DNA of 64,000 nt from Leptasterias polaris (GCA_037783415.1 JAZGTN010000228.1:930001-994000); one strand, 5' to 3'; shown: positions 43,400-58,300, counted from the first letter of the stretch. Translations and numbers: made by a program. The notes: generated from the letters alone by a model not told the origin.

Positions 43400-46300
43400 C
43401 TCGAGGTTGTTGAAGATTTGAAAAATTCGATCTTCCTGAAAAAAGGGTTCACAACAAATTTAAAACAATTTATTAATAACAAAACCAGAAAAACTATTCA
43501 CAATTCGCTTAAACCTCCTAGAAATTCAGCTGGACATGTTGTATTTTGTGTGTACATAACTAATTGTTTTGTGTTTTGTACATATTGTGTGAAATCATAT
43601 TGCAGGCTGTCATAGTGCATTTTTCATTTAGGGGAAAAGTATACTTTTGCTTTTTGGAACCAATCGGTTGTTTTAATCCTTTACAAATGTAGACATTATA
43701 CAACAAAACTAACCTGTGAAATTTTAATTTCAAAAGGTGGTCGCGTTTTTTAGATATCGCCGAAAAGCCGGAGCGGTTTTGTCCACGCAGGAAGAATGAT
43801 CCGTAATTGGAATACACAATCTCAGAAACATATCTGACAGTACCGTTTTTCAATTTCTAATTTTGGGTGATAAAGTGATAACTTCTTCCATAACCACATT
43901 ACTTCCTAGTGAAATGTTTCTCCAAATGTTTTATATCGGAAGCTGAAGTTCTTCTAACCAAGTACGTTTTAATTATCATTAATTTAAGAATGATTATAAA
44001 ACGTATACTTTGCTTTTTAAACTACGGTTTGACAGTAGGAGGGTTAATTGTGTACTGCGTTGATGTTTTCATCACATGACACCACTATACAGATCTTAAA
44101 TCAAACAAAATATTTGTAAACTTTTTGGTGAACAAAACTCGATAAATTATTTACTGAACAAGATTGTCTCTTCGTGAAAACTGTACAAACGTGGTCTGTG
44201 TGCAGCAATCGCGTGTAAACAATTTGGCTGCTCGTGAAAGCGCATGAGCCTCGTGTTTTGCTGGACAACGCAGTCACGAATACAATTGTTTGCACTTAAT
44301 CAACTTAGCAAGAAACTAGCAGATTTTGAGGCCTAAAACTTCTTAAATTGTTAGATACTAATCAACTGTATCGAAACCACCCAAAAAGAGAAAAACCAGT
44401 TTTCCCTAGAGATTGTTTATGTTTTCTGTGCATAGTGATGTTGCTGACGTACGGAGCTCTTAAGGGACAAAGGCGACAAAATATGTGGGGGGAAAATCTG
44501 CGTTTGAACAAAAAACATTATTCCCTCGAATGTATTCAAAAATAAATTTAAAAAAATCGTTCGCCTTGTTGAACATTGCATCTTATTGTTAATGTATCTC
44601 TCGTTTCGGCTTTGAAAGATACGTTGGCGTCGGATTAGGCCATAATAATGACCTATGGAACAAACCGCGTATACCTTATCAATGTCCGGCAGCGCAGTCT
44701 GAAACATTTCCAGTTCCTTGTTGGTGGGCGGGAACCCGATGGCACGTCGTCTGTACCGATCATGGATGGGGCATATCCGGAGTAGATAGAGGGCGATTGC
44801 CAAGGCGTAGCCTCCACATCCAGCCGTTCCAGTCGTCTTGATACGGAAATCATAGCAGGATGCGTCCCGTGCATACATATCGGACGCGTCTTCAACATTG
44901 CCGATGACTGTTAGGTTGGGGAAGAGGTAATCATGACAATATTATTAATCAAATTAAGTTATATCTGTTTTATACTGTCACCTACCTTTAAAGGGACACG
45001 TTGCCTTCGAACTGCGCACTTTGGGCAGTAAAGTGCGTTTGTTTTCAAATAAATACGGTTGGAAGGATATTTTGAAAGTAGAACATATTGATTCACATAA
45101 AGATCCTTGAAAATGTGGAGTTTTGTGCAATTTATTGACACAACACAGTCCGCTATTTTGTGAAACAAAATTGTTGACTCACTACACAGCAGACCGTATG
45201 TTCCGCTGGTTGTATTACGCTACACTCAGTATTGAGCAAGTCTGATTATAGGAAACTATTCGAACGCAAACAGTATTGCATATCTATTATTGCAATTCCG
45301 GGGATATTAATCGAGCCAGACATAATAATAAATCATGCTTGTAAAGCGCATTCCGTCCATGGCAAGACCCAAATGCGCTGTACAGGCATTAAACTTATTT
45401 AAAGAATAACCCTAACCCTAACCCTAACCCTAACCCTAACCCTAACCCTAACCCTAACCCTAGTCATTCTCTAAACATTACTATACAAAAACGCTTGAAA
45501 AAAATCTCACAAGATGAGGTGAAAGCAACTGGCAGGAGAAATGTTTAACAAGTCATATGCTAAGCAGATTGGTTTTAAGTGAACTCTTGAACAGATCTAG
45601 TGAGTTCGCGTTCCTAACATGTGTTCAGGCGGTTCCTGAGTTCGGGAGCTGTGTATGCGAATGATCTCTGGCCGTATGTAACTGTATTCGTGGTTTTCCG
45701 CCGTAGAGTGGTAGAAATGTTTGATCTTAGTGTTTGAGAAGGTTCCTTCATGCAGATGAGATCACGTACATGTAGATAGTTTGGCGCTAGTCCGTTGAGA
45801 TCTTTGAATGTTAGAAGCATGAGTTTGTATATATGATTCGCTTCTTCACGGTCAGCCAATGCAGGTCTTGTAAAATAGGTGTTATATGATCTTGCTTCTT
45901 GCTCAAGGCAACCAGCCGGGCTGCAGCATTTTGTTTGAGCTGGGGTTTGTTTAACTGAAAGTCTGGAAGGCCGTGCAAAAGACTGTTGCTTGTGTCAAGC
46001 CTTGACGACACGAAAGCATGCCGGTGAAGAAGGGAAATCTGTCCACTTGAGATTCTGTCCCCCATATGGGAAAATAACATAGGCTGAAGGAGGATGATTC
46101 AAAAGAGGGCGCTATTAGAAGAAGTTTGTACACAGTTTGCCATATGGGTGACGGAATCTCCGGGGGGACGGAATCTCCGGGGGACAGAATCTCCTGCCAC
46201 ACACGCAAAAACGGACTCAGTGAGCTTGTTCCGCCAAGGAAACGAGGTTGTTGCAATACCAGGGGAGAAGTAAACGGATACGACATCTGCTTTTTCAGTA

Positions 46301-49300
46301 CCTACCCGTAGTGAGATTAGTTGACTTGTCTTTAGCGGCCTGGAACAGTCTTTCAGTGCTTCGCAAACACTCCATCTGGCTCCCATCCCGTTCTCCTATA
46401 TCAATAGCTATGAGATGGCCATAGCGTGGGTTGTCTTTGGCACCAGTCGGAAAGAGGAACTTTCTGGCTGTTTCAAGAGTGTCATCTCCTCCCTCCGGTG
46501 GGTAGTGGACCACAGACACGGCCTCATCTAATACCCCTGAAAAGGCAAATAAACTTGCGTTCAACATACTGTTCGGTGTTTGTGTTCTTTCCCTCTTCGA
46601 TCAAGTCCTGACCAAAGATTATATAGCCAGCAAGATTAAACACTGCAAAAACGGGGGTGTTTAATCGACACTATTGGTGTTGCAACATATAGATAACTAA
46701 ACAAGATCACATATGTTTGTGTTGCACTCACTGTGTGGACATTCCTTTGTTTTGTACACCTAAGGAAAATCCTATTCCTCAACACTGTAAATAATTATGA
46801 AAGTCCACATAGTGTTTCAAGACCCTGCCTTGGACCTCTTTTGTTCTCAGGTCCACACTTCGTATGTAATACTTACTCAACAAATTACATCAGAGAGTGT
46901 TAACATAACACTTCTTTCTGCCCCAAAATTACATTGGTGTTATTGTAACGCCTTATGATGATTCCTCTGTTCGGTATAATGTGGCAACATTCATGGTGTC
47001 AGATTAACAGCCTAGTTTTTGCAGTGTTTTCCGTTTTTGTTTGCCGTCTTTGGTGGAACAATTCACATTTCAGCTCGAGTTTCATTCTTGTGCCCTCAGC
47101 ACTCGATAATCTTTGGTTCTGACACACCGGGCCTTTGTATGGAGTCTTTTAAACACTGGAACAGAAGTACCCTCTGAGGTCAAGTTTCTTTGTTCAACTT
47201 ATTCCCCTACGGTAATTCTTTATTAGCAACAATGTCTGGGCTCAGTAAACAATAAGGGAAGCCTTCTTTAACTAACCCTCAATATCCGCCGAAACCCGCA
47301 GGATCCCGACGGGTAGTCTCACACCACTTTAATGAGCTCATTATCTTCAGGTCAATTCACATAGCTGCCTTACGTCAGACGAATATGCATGAGTTCTACT
47401 CAAGCAGGCTGGGGCAGTGGCTTCACAAAGGGACCAATTATCGGCACCTTATCTGGGGATACTTAACAATCATGCAACAGGACCTGCCCGAGATCTTCAG
47501 AAATTGAGATGCAACACTTTGATTGTTCCGCTTTGTTATGGCTGCTCGCTCAGCCGGACAAGCTCTAATCCGTTGTTAATACATTATAACTAGTCTTTCA
47601 AATGGTTTCAGTAATGACTACGTTTTGGGAACTGAAAGACATACTAACTGAGGGAAAAAATAATGTTTCAAATGACTTGATTTTTGTCTCCGTTTTCTCA
47701 AACGCTTGCATTTCATGAAACGTTTGTATAAATTGCATTTTCAACCACCAAAAATGAGTTAGTAAAAGCCAAGTTGTTTAATTTGTATTATCAAGATGCC
47801 ACTTCTAAGGACTATACTACAAAATGTATACACTTCAGATTTCAGAAATTGATTGTTCCGCTTTGTTATGGCTGCACGCTCCGCCGGACAAGCGCTAATC
47901 CGCTGTTGATACATTGGGACTAGTCTTTCAAAAGGTTTCAGTAATGGTCAGGTTTTGGGAACTGAAAGACATTTATACTAACTGAGGGATAAAATAATGT
48001 TTCAAATGACTTGAATTTTGTCTCCGTTTTCTCAAACGCTTGCATTTCATAAAACGTTTATACAAATTGCGTTTTCAACCACCAAAAATACGTTAGTAAA
48101 AGCCAAGTTGTTTAATTTGTATTATCAAGATGCCACTTCTAAGGACTATACTACAAAATGTATACACTTCAGATTTCAGAAATGTTTACGGGACGGGATG
48201 AAATATAAAGCGCATGGGAAAACATAAGCGGGACGGAAAAAAGATTTAACTGAGAAATAACCCATGACAGGAAAACAGTAATCGGGACTGAGAAGTTTTG
48301 GCCTAACGGGCGGAAAAATAATAAACGAGACGGAGAAATATCCATGGAGAGGAAAAAATAGTCGGGCCGAAACAAGTTTGTTTTAACCTCACATAGGCAG
48401 CATTACTAAATAATAATAATAATAATAATATTGATCACTTGTAAAGCGCCGGTATCCGTCAGGTATGACGCTCGTGGCGCTTAAACAATAATGAACAGTA
48501 AACAATTATTTAGGAAAACGAGTACTGAAAAATGAGTTTTTAGTGAAGATTTGAATGTTGACAGGAATTCTAATTGGCGCAAGTGTTGAGGAAGACAATT
48601 TAATGTCAAGATGCTTTTCTCAAAATTTATTGAATTATCGACAGTATAATCTCGGGATACTATACAATGGTGGTTGTGTACGTGCTTTGATCCACACAAG
48701 AATCAGTGTATTTAAGTATACACTAAGTTGTTGACATTGAGAACAGCTAAATGATTACAGTAAATGCGTCCATTGGAAAACAACCATATATTGTACCTTT
48801 AACAAAAAGGCCTATTAATGCGTTTAATTTGGAGTACATTTTTAAAACACGTTGAATTTTCTGTTACAATCGATTAGTGTTTTCAAACGTTAGTTTTGTT
48901 TCGCAAATTTTTTTTTTGAGATTGGAACTGAGAAATATTATGGGACTGGAAAATAAGAGACAGGACTGAGAAATAACCCGGGACGGGAAAATATGAAATA
49001 CGGGAAAGGAAAGATAACCACAAGTTGTTTTTGTGAATTAAAACAGTTACAAAGTTTTGTTGCAATTGAATGATGTTTTCGAATGTTATTTTAGTCTTGC
49101 GTAAATTGTTTGGGGAACAGTATTGAGAATTAATACGGGACCCCTTATAAAAATCCACCATAGATTTACTATAGTAAAACTGTACTTTTACTAAAGTACA
49201 TAAAGTTTTACTGTAGTAAGTAAAGTACAAGTAAAGTTTTCCCTAAAGTAAAACTACTGCACTCTTAAAAATACGTGGTTAAAAAGTAACCACGATGTGG

Positions 49301-52300
49301 TTATTTTTAACCACGTTCTAGTAGTCAACTATGCACTGACCCCAATGTTGTCAAAAATGACCACGGACACGTGGTCAACAAAAACAACCACGTATTGTTG
49401 TCAGAAATTGACCCCATTTTGTGGTTGAAAAGTAACCCAATTCCGTGGTTAAATATTGTGGGATTGACATCATTGGGGTAAAGCCATTGACCACTTATCG
49501 TGGTTGTCAGCATGGATCAAATTCAAATTAAATCACATGGCCCCCAAAAAGTGACATAATCTGTGAAGACTCCTTGAATAAACACTATGTACACTTCGTT
49601 TGATTCTGTAAAACAAATTTATTTTCTTATCATAATCATAAGAAAATTGAATAAAAACATTAACAAATTAAAATACACAAAGGAAAAATACTTTTTTTAA
49701 ACTTACTTTGACATCTATTTTCGTTTCTACTAGACTTGCACCTGTGTTAGTCATTTTTATTTTTGTTTACTGTCCCTATTTTCGCTGTCCCATTCCTGTA
49801 TAATTTATTTATGAAAGAAGTTTGGTTTTGTTCGTCAAGTATGCCCGCAGGCTTCTTACTGCTAGTGTGGTGGCTTCACTCCCCTTCCCATCGGGAATTC
49901 CGTACACCAACTTTTGCAAAAATTCCCAGGTGGTGCTGCATTGTATTGGATACTCTATGTTGAAAACATAAAATAACTTTTTTTAAAAGGTCGACTGCTT
50001 TTAATGGCGAGGTAGTCGAAATGGCCCGCCCTTCAAAGATGGCGATGGCTGGGAACGTTCGCCAAGAACAAGACTAAATGGCTGGGGCCTGTCGCCTGCA
50101 TTAACAACATTTTTCAAGTACGCCGGTAGATTGGTCCCAACCTAAGACATATGAAATCAATAATACAAAAAATAATGTCATTCCACGATACTGTAATTAA
50201 ATAAAGGATAGAAACCAACATACATTTTAACCGTTTGTTAATATTGTTTTTTTGTTTATTTGTTTTTTATGGTTCTTCTCTCTTTCCTAACTTAATGGCA
50301 AAACACTGCTGCTTTTGAAAGAAAAAAATGAACGATTATTTTACTTACAGGCTATTTATCAATGAAAGAAGCTAGGGCGTCTGCATGGGTTGCTGTAGCA
50401 TACTTCTATGTTGCTTTCTTCACCCTTCCCGGGGGAAAGAACAACGGAAGGCAGTTTAAAATGGTCTGTGTGTCCTCTGTGAAATAATTGAATAAATAAA
50501 AAATGTAATCAATATTAACTCAACTACATTTTTTTCTCCATTTTATACAAGACTAACTTCACATCCCTACAAACAAATCAAGTTTCATTTATAAATCAAG
50601 TGTGAATTTCTTTTTTTTTATTATTGCATAATCGTGAGGCCCTTATAATGTTTGTCTGTCACCAAAAAGTCTGCAAAACAAAAGTAAGATGCGAGACTTG
50701 GTTCACACCTCCAACGACGAATGTTCTATGACACGTGACGTTCAGTTTGACCTTTACCATGCATGTACCAACGTCTATGGCCAAGACAACTGGCACCCAA
50801 AACCATACGTTCGCAGTGTAAAAATAGCTTATAGTTTAATGGAATTAAATGTTGATTACAACGCAAAGGGCGCCCAGAGGGCTTGCTTTCTCGTGAAATT
50901 AAAAGAAAATTAAGTTTTGTTCATAAGGCGAGTCGATGGTTAAACAATCATGATCAACGGTCGATTAAACACACATATTAGGACTTTTTGACAGCTCGTA
51001 AGCCGATGGCCAAATCAACAAATGTAGATGGTTTGACTTATTTCCTTGTCGAAATAAACTTACCTTGGAACGTCTTTATCAGATCCTCAAAGCCCCAAAT
51101 CCCGCAGCAATTGCTCCATTGTGAGGTCAACGTGTCAAAAAGTATTAAAACAATGGCGTCTCCTCGCCTGATGCGCTCGCATCGTGTGATGAGCAGCCGG
51201 CCAATCATATTGCTCATTTTGTTTAACCAGTTTACGTGGTCAAAATTTCATAAGAGTGTGGTCGGCGTGTAAAACATTTTTAACACCTTCGTGGTAATTT
51301 TTTCTTAAAAATGACCACGAACGGTGTCAAATTATTTTGACCACTAAACTTGCAACCACGTATTTTTAAGAGTGTGTAGTTTTACTACAGTAAAAACCCA
51401 AGTCAAACTATAGTGAATCGGCAGTATTTTTGAAGTAATACTATAGTATTTCTATTCTTAGTTTACTGTAGATTCACTTTAACTTTACTGCAATAAAAAC
51501 TGCAGTAATACTGCAGTATCCTTGTAGTAAAACAATGGTAATTTGTTTGATAATACTATAACTTTACTGCAATAAAAACTGCATAAAAACCCAAGTCAAA
51601 CTATAGTGAATCTGCAGTATTTTTGAAGTAATACTATAGTATTTCTATTCTTGGTTTACTGTAGATTCACTTTAACTTTACTGCAATAAAAACTGCAGTA
51701 ATACTGCAGTATCCTTGTAGTAAAACAATGGTAATTTGTTTGATAATACTATAACTTTACTGCAATAAAAACTGCATAAAAACCCAAGTCAAACTATAGT
51801 GAATCTGCAGTATTTTTGAAGTAATACTATAGTATTTCTATTCTTGGTTTACTGTAGATTCACTTTAACTTTACTGCAATAAAAACTGCAGTAATACTGC
51901 AGTATCCTTGTAGTAAAACAATGGTAATTTGTTTGATAATACTATAACTTTACTGCAATAAAAACTGCATAAAAACCCAAGTCAAACTATAGTGAATCTG
52001 CAGTATTTTTGAAGTAATACTATAGTATTTCTATTCTTGGTTTACTGTAGATTCACTTTAACTTTACTGCAATAAAAACTGCAGTAATACTGCAGTATCC
52101 TAGTAGTAAAACAATGGTAATTTATTTGATAATACTATAACTTTACTGCAATAAAAACTGCATAAAAACCCAAGTCAAACTATAGTGAATCTGCAGTATT
52201 TTTGAAGTAATACTATAGTATTTATATTCTTAGTTTACTGTAGATTCACTTTAACTTTACTGCAATAAAAACGGCAGTATCCTTGTAGTAAAACAATGGT

Positions 52301-55300
52301 AATTTGTTTGATAATACTATAACTTTACTGCAATAAGAACTGCATAAAAACCCAAGTCAAACTATAGTGACTCTGCAGTATTTTTGAAGTAATACTATAG
52401 TAAGTTCTATTCTTAGTTTACTGTAGATTCACTTTAACTTTACTGCAGTATCCTTACAGTAAAACAATGGAAATTTGTTTGTTAATAATAACTTTACCCT
52501 ACTGCAATAACAACTGCATAAAAACCCAGGTCAAACTATAGGAGGTATGCATACTATGAGTAAAAGAAAAAATTATCTGAAAAATTATTGGACACATGGT
52601 ATGGTAGTATGCAGTCACTGCATATTCAAAGCAGTAAAAGGACTGCGCAAGTTTATTTAACACAAAGATAGCATAAGGCTGCCGCTTGGTGGCGCTATAC
52701 GATCTTTGATTAAGACCAGCACTGGCACCCTGACTTAGCGTATGTAAATTGAACACCTATGTGGTTAGAGCCCCTTCTCTTCCACAATGAGTCATCAGTT
52801 TGAAATGATGACTGAACACTTTTTTTTACAACCGACGTTTGCTGATGATGTAGTCTGACTTGTTGATGTTTTAGTGTAAATGATTAAAGCTTCCCATTTT
52901 TAAGTAGGATTAGGAGGTTTTTGAGGGCAATTTAATTTCAACAACTGATAGTGTGAAACTGAAGAACAAGAGAAAGAATCATCGGTGATCAGCATCACAC
53001 TCCATCAGATCGTTGCTACGTTTTTGTGCTTGCCTCGTGTTGTGTGATCAGAACTAAAATAGCATGATATGGTAAGTGTTTTGTTTAAAACGTGATTTTA
53101 AGTATAATTTTCTTGTAACAATGTACGTGAACAAGTACTTTTGGTATGTCAGGTTGGTGCATGTAATGTGGTTGGCCATGTAGTTAATAATACTACTATA
53201 GTATTATGTACTAAACTTGCATGGGATATAGGCCTATACATTGAGATTGTCATGTAATTGATAGTAAGTAAATCATACTCAGTTTTGAGTTTGGTCCAAA
53301 GTTTGGCTATCCTAATTTTGATACAGGTCAACTCGTGGTTGTACCCAAGTTATTTTTTGCCTACTAGTAGTACTAGTAGTAGGAAGACCCAGTAACTGGG
53401 GGCGCTGTTATTTTAAAACCGCCGACGTGGCTTCTCGATATATCAAACATGTCAAAGATGCAAAATCAGACAGGCATTGTTGTACTCACAAATTGATAAA
53501 TTTTAAGTCAACGATCGGTGAAACCCCATCCATCGCAATCCACGTCTAAGAACGCTCTCGTAATTAAACCGGTGCCCTGCTTACTGTGTAGAGGTGGTGC
53601 ATCAGTAGCCGGGTCTAACTTGTACCCATTTCAAATCGTACCCAGGTTAACCACCAGCGTACCCAAGTCAATTCATTTGTAACCTATTCGTCTAAAACCC
53701 CTTTAACTGATTAGCGCACAATTTATAAATGCCATATTTGTAACTGGGTCTTTAATTTAAAATTAATTATATTCAATAACTTCATGGTCAAGGCTTGGCA
53801 CTGATAAGTTTTGCTGCCATGTCTGTACCATCGCAGACCACAGAGTTGTGTAAACCATATAGTTTTGGCAAATGTTTAAATTTTTCTTACAAATATTTGT
53901 CCTATTTCTTCCTTTACAGTTCGTTGTGCTTCCCTCTCTGAGGAATGTGACTAAATCATCATCACCATCAACAGAAGCCTAGCAATGGAGCATGGTGGCA
54001 TTTCTCACAAGACCAGCATTGGGTTCGGGCTACTTACCCAAGATAAACATTCCAAAAAGAGATTAATCCTTTGGTGTTGCAACTTCCACGACTTACTGTC
54101 CTCTTCAATCACCATAATAATCAAACTTGTTTTTCCTAAGTTTAAAACTGCAGTACAATTGCCCTTAATTTAACATATTTTTTTCATAGTATTACTACAA
54201 AATTGTTTTTTGAATTGCATGTTTAAACAGAAGTGTTGCTGTAATTACATGTAACATGCAGGTTTGCTATAGGCCTTCATGCTGTATTGATTTATTTGTA
54301 CTTTTAGTACAAATACTGCAATACTACTGTAATAAAGATGAAGTAACAATGGGTTGTTTCAAAGTAAAAATATGTTAAAACTACTGTAGTAAACACTGCA
54401 GTAACACTGCAATAATGCCATAGTTAAGATGAAGTAACGGTGGGTTATTTTGAGGTTAAACAGTGGTAAAACTACAGTAATTACTTAGTTTTACTGCAGT
54501 AAACACTGCCGAAATACTTCAATAAAAATGTAGTAAAGATGAAGTAATAGTGGGTTATTTTGAGGTAAAAATATGCTGAAACTACAGTAACCGTAACGTT
54601 TTACTGCAGTTAAGACTGCAGTAAAACTACAATAAAACTATAGTAATTGTGTGGTAAGAATGGGTGATTTTGAGGTACAAAAATGCTAAAACTACAGTAA
54701 CAGTTTAGTTTTACTGCAGTTAAGACTGCATTAAAACTACAATAAAACTATAGTAAATGTGTGGTAAGAATGGGTTATTTTGAAGTATAACTAAGTTAAA
54801 ACTACAGTAATCGTAAAGTTTTACTGCTGTAATACTAAAATAATACTACAATAAAATGTAGTAAAGATGAAGTAAGAGTGGGTGATTTTGAGGTAAAAGT
54901 ATGCTAAAACTGCAGTAACAGTTTAGTTTTACTGCAGTTAAGACTGCAGTAAAACTACAATAAAACTATAGTAATTGTGTGGTAAGAATGGGTGATTTTG
55001 AGGTAAAATAATGCTAAAACTACAGTAACAGTTTAGTTTTACTGCAGTTAAGACTGCAGTAAAACTACAATAAAACTATAGTAATTGTGTGGTAAGAATA
55101 GGTGATTTTGAGGTAAAATAATACTAAAACTACAGTAACAGTTAGTTTTACTGCAGTTAAGACTGCATTAAAACTACAATAAAACTATAGTAAATGTGTG
55201 GTAAGAATGGGTTATTTTGAAGTATAACTAAGTTAAAACTACAGTAATCGTAAAGTTTTACTGCTGTAATACTAAAATAATACTACAATAAAAATGTAGT

Positions 55301-58300
55301 AAAGATGAAGTAAGAGTGGGTTATTTTGAGGTAAAAGTATGCTGAAACTATAGTTACACTATAGTAAACCTACAGTAAGTACTGCAGTTAATTTAAAGTA
55401 AAAAATGGCTACAGTAATCTTGTAGTTTAACTGCAGTAAACTGTAGTAATAACATGGTAAATGGGAAGTAAACTATAGTAATAATGCAGTTTAAACCAAG
55501 TAATACTGCAGGTTTACTACAGTATTACTGTAGTAAACGGGACATTTTTGCGAAAACACCATACTTTGACTACAGTATAAACTATAGTTATATTAAAGTA
55601 AACCTACAGTTTTACTTTAGTTTTAAGATAGTTTAACTGTGGTTGCACTATAGTAATACTACAATAAAACTGCAGTTTTTTGTAAAGTAAAACTATAGTG
55701 GATTTTTCTAAGGGACGGGCGGAAAATAAAAGGGGACACAAAGGGAAATAACAGGACGGGGAAATAATAAACGTGACTGAGAAATACCCCGGGACGAGAA
55801 AACATTAAATATCAAAACAGGATAAATAACCAGAAGTTCTTTTTGTGAATTTAAAACAGTTACAAAGATTTGTAGCAATTGAATGATGTTTCCTAATGTT
55901 ATTTTTGCCGTGCGTAAATTCTTTGGGGAACGGGATTGAGAATTATTAATACGGGCAGGGAAAAAAAGTAACGGGACTGACAAGAAACCTGGGAATGGAT
56001 ATGAAAAACAGAACGGGGAAAAAACAGAACGGGAAAAAAACATGACTCAGAAATACTCCGAAATAAATAGCTCTTTAACTAATGATGACATTGCCATTTA
56101 GCATGAATAATACAAATGATTTACATTGTGTAAATACTCCCGATAAAATACTATACTAATCAAGTGCCTGACTTTCAGTGAGTCACAAAATTACTAGGGT
56201 AATCCCTTAACAATTGACAGACCTAATAGCCTAAAGCCTACCACATTTCTTTTGTTGTCGCGTTGCCTATTCAGACGTTAATCCCTCTGGCCAGGGACTG
56301 GGTTTTAATGAGCCCTTCGGCCAGAGCGTGACCTCTTGTGTACTGGCATATTCATGATTTTATTCAATCCTTTTGAAAGAATTCATAGAGTATGAAGCCG
56401 CCGGGATCCGGGGGGTTTCGGCGGGAATTTGAGGTTAGTTAAAGAGGGCCTCCCTAAACAATTGGTTTGGTTTGATCAATGAAAGCACCTGGAATGAAGT
56501 TCATTAGCCTAAAGAGCAGGGACTTTGTCCCCGTTTTCAGGCACAGTCTGCAGCTTTTAACATCTCGCCACTTTGTATTTCTTTGAGCACATTCCAGCTG
56601 TTTTCATTTCTGAACAAAAAGGGATTAAACTATTTTCTGTTAAAAGTACATACCTTTCTCTACCAGTTCCTCCAGAACTTTAACCTGTTTCTTGTACTGC
56701 GTCTGATTGGCCAATAAATCAACTCTTTTTCCGAGGGCTCGAAGCATTATTGCCAAGGCAAAGACACCAGAGCATCCATTGGTTGCATCGTGGTCCACGG
56801 TCTTTGGGAGTATGGTTGTTAAGGCAACGGAGGATGCGTGGGAGGTTGCCAGAGATGACTTCAATAGATCATCGTTTCCTTCGAGAACCAAAATAATTGG
56901 GTAGGTTTGGCTTTACAGTTCGGTAAAACTTGGTTCGTGCGAGATGTACATATATATATAAAGTTTTAAAACTAGACACAGTACGTTTTTCGCTCCCATA
57001 GCCTTAATCAACGGATGAGAGAGGTGGTGCCGCTTGACCGAGCGAGTGGTCATACGGGGTGGTCAGTTTTTCGGTCGAGTTCATTTTAAACTACTACCCG
57101 GGGCTCTTAACCTTGTTTTGTCAACAAAGGCATCTAATAAAGTCTGGAAAATGAATTTATTTTATAATATTTGTTTTATTCCCTGTGCTGAGTTGTTATT
57201 TGTTTTATGTCGACCGTGGATCAGGTTATGTATTTTCTTCTTCACTTACCCGAAGAGGAATTGGTATCGATAATAATACCGTCTAACTTGTTGATTTTTT
57301 GCACCATGGCCTCGCTTGTTACACTTGCCCAGTAAGGCTGGTCACAGAGGGTTACGACCATTGGTAAGTTGGCTGGGGAGTCATCTTGACAACTTTTAGT
57401 GCTGGCAACTGGTGTATCGGTGATGTAGAGACCCACTGCGTCACTGAATGCCACGGGCGCCGGGTTTCCTTAAATAGAGTAAGGAACAAAGCGAGTTTGT
57501 TCAAACACTATGCTAACTTGAGTGTATTGGAACCATTAGTAACGATGTCACTTTTCGAAAGCACGGCTTCTGATCAGGCTTCGTTAGTAATTTTAAAAAA
57601 TGTACATCCTTCAAAAAGGCAGTGCAAAAGCTGGAGCTGGAAGTAACCCGTGATAGAGAAAGATTTGAAGCTGTGTACGGAAGTGAAAGTGAGACATCAT
57701 GAACTATGTCAACAACTCTCCAATAATGAAATGTTCATTTCGAGGGGAAAAAACAGAAGTCTCGAAGTTTTTAACAGAGGGCTGGGTTCATCTTGAAGAC
57801 GAACGGAGCACAGAGTTCAGTAAGTCAAGACTTACCCCAAGTCTGGTTCGTCTTCTTGGTAATTATACGATTGTCTCCCGGAAACTACGGTTAGTTTATT
57901 TGTTCATTACATAATACACTTACCATGCGAGGAGCAAAAATAATCTCAAAACACCTTTTTACACTTCGTTTGTTCCTCCAATCAATCTCATTTCAAACGC
58001 AAAATATTTTATTTATTTATTTATTTATTTCAGACAAAACCTCAAATACGGAGAGGATGTAATCATTCTGAAGGCTAGATGGCTGGAGATTGAACTTGAT
58101 TCTAAACTGTTATTCGTGTGACTTGTCTATGTCAAACATGGCCTTGAAGTTTGGCTTCCTACACAACATGCTCATTGCCCTATACACAGCCTCTTGTGGG
58201 CGCTTTTATAATAACAAAAGCTGAATATTATAACAGAGGATACAATATCAGACAAACAAACTTCTGAATCTGTTTATATGTTTGTTATCTTTACAATTGT

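Larger units (their letters stand above)
49142..55714. mobile_element. 6.6-kb terminal-inverted-repeat element built of iterated motifs
   Basis: The ends are inverted: CCCTTATAAAAATCCACCAT on the left; the right end complement reads CCCTTAGAAAAATCCACTAT, here given for comparison only. The interior is dominated by variants of ACTGCAGTAAAACTATAGTA, organised as a 193-bp tandem array (51376-52540) and a roughly 111-bp array (54330-55690). A second TIR element (49260-51374) is nested near the left end. The flanks (48920-49141 and 55715 onward) belong to one repeat field that the element appears to split. No transposase is seen. The superfamily is unknown. Confidence 0.72.
47254..56455. repeat. 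58-bp inverted repeats 9.2 kb apart inside the long intron
   Basis: 47254-47312 and 56398-56455 are inverted copies with about eight differences (shared TCTTTAACTAACC and GCCGAAACCC). They may be the ends of one large element or two opposed copies of a short repeat. Between them lie the 330-bp duplication, a LINE end and the TIR element at 49142-55714. Confidence 0.6.

Noticed and set aside
50689..50913. 74-codon plus-strand frame in the nested TIR element
   Set aside because: No transposase or other motif; the element is otherwise non-coding.
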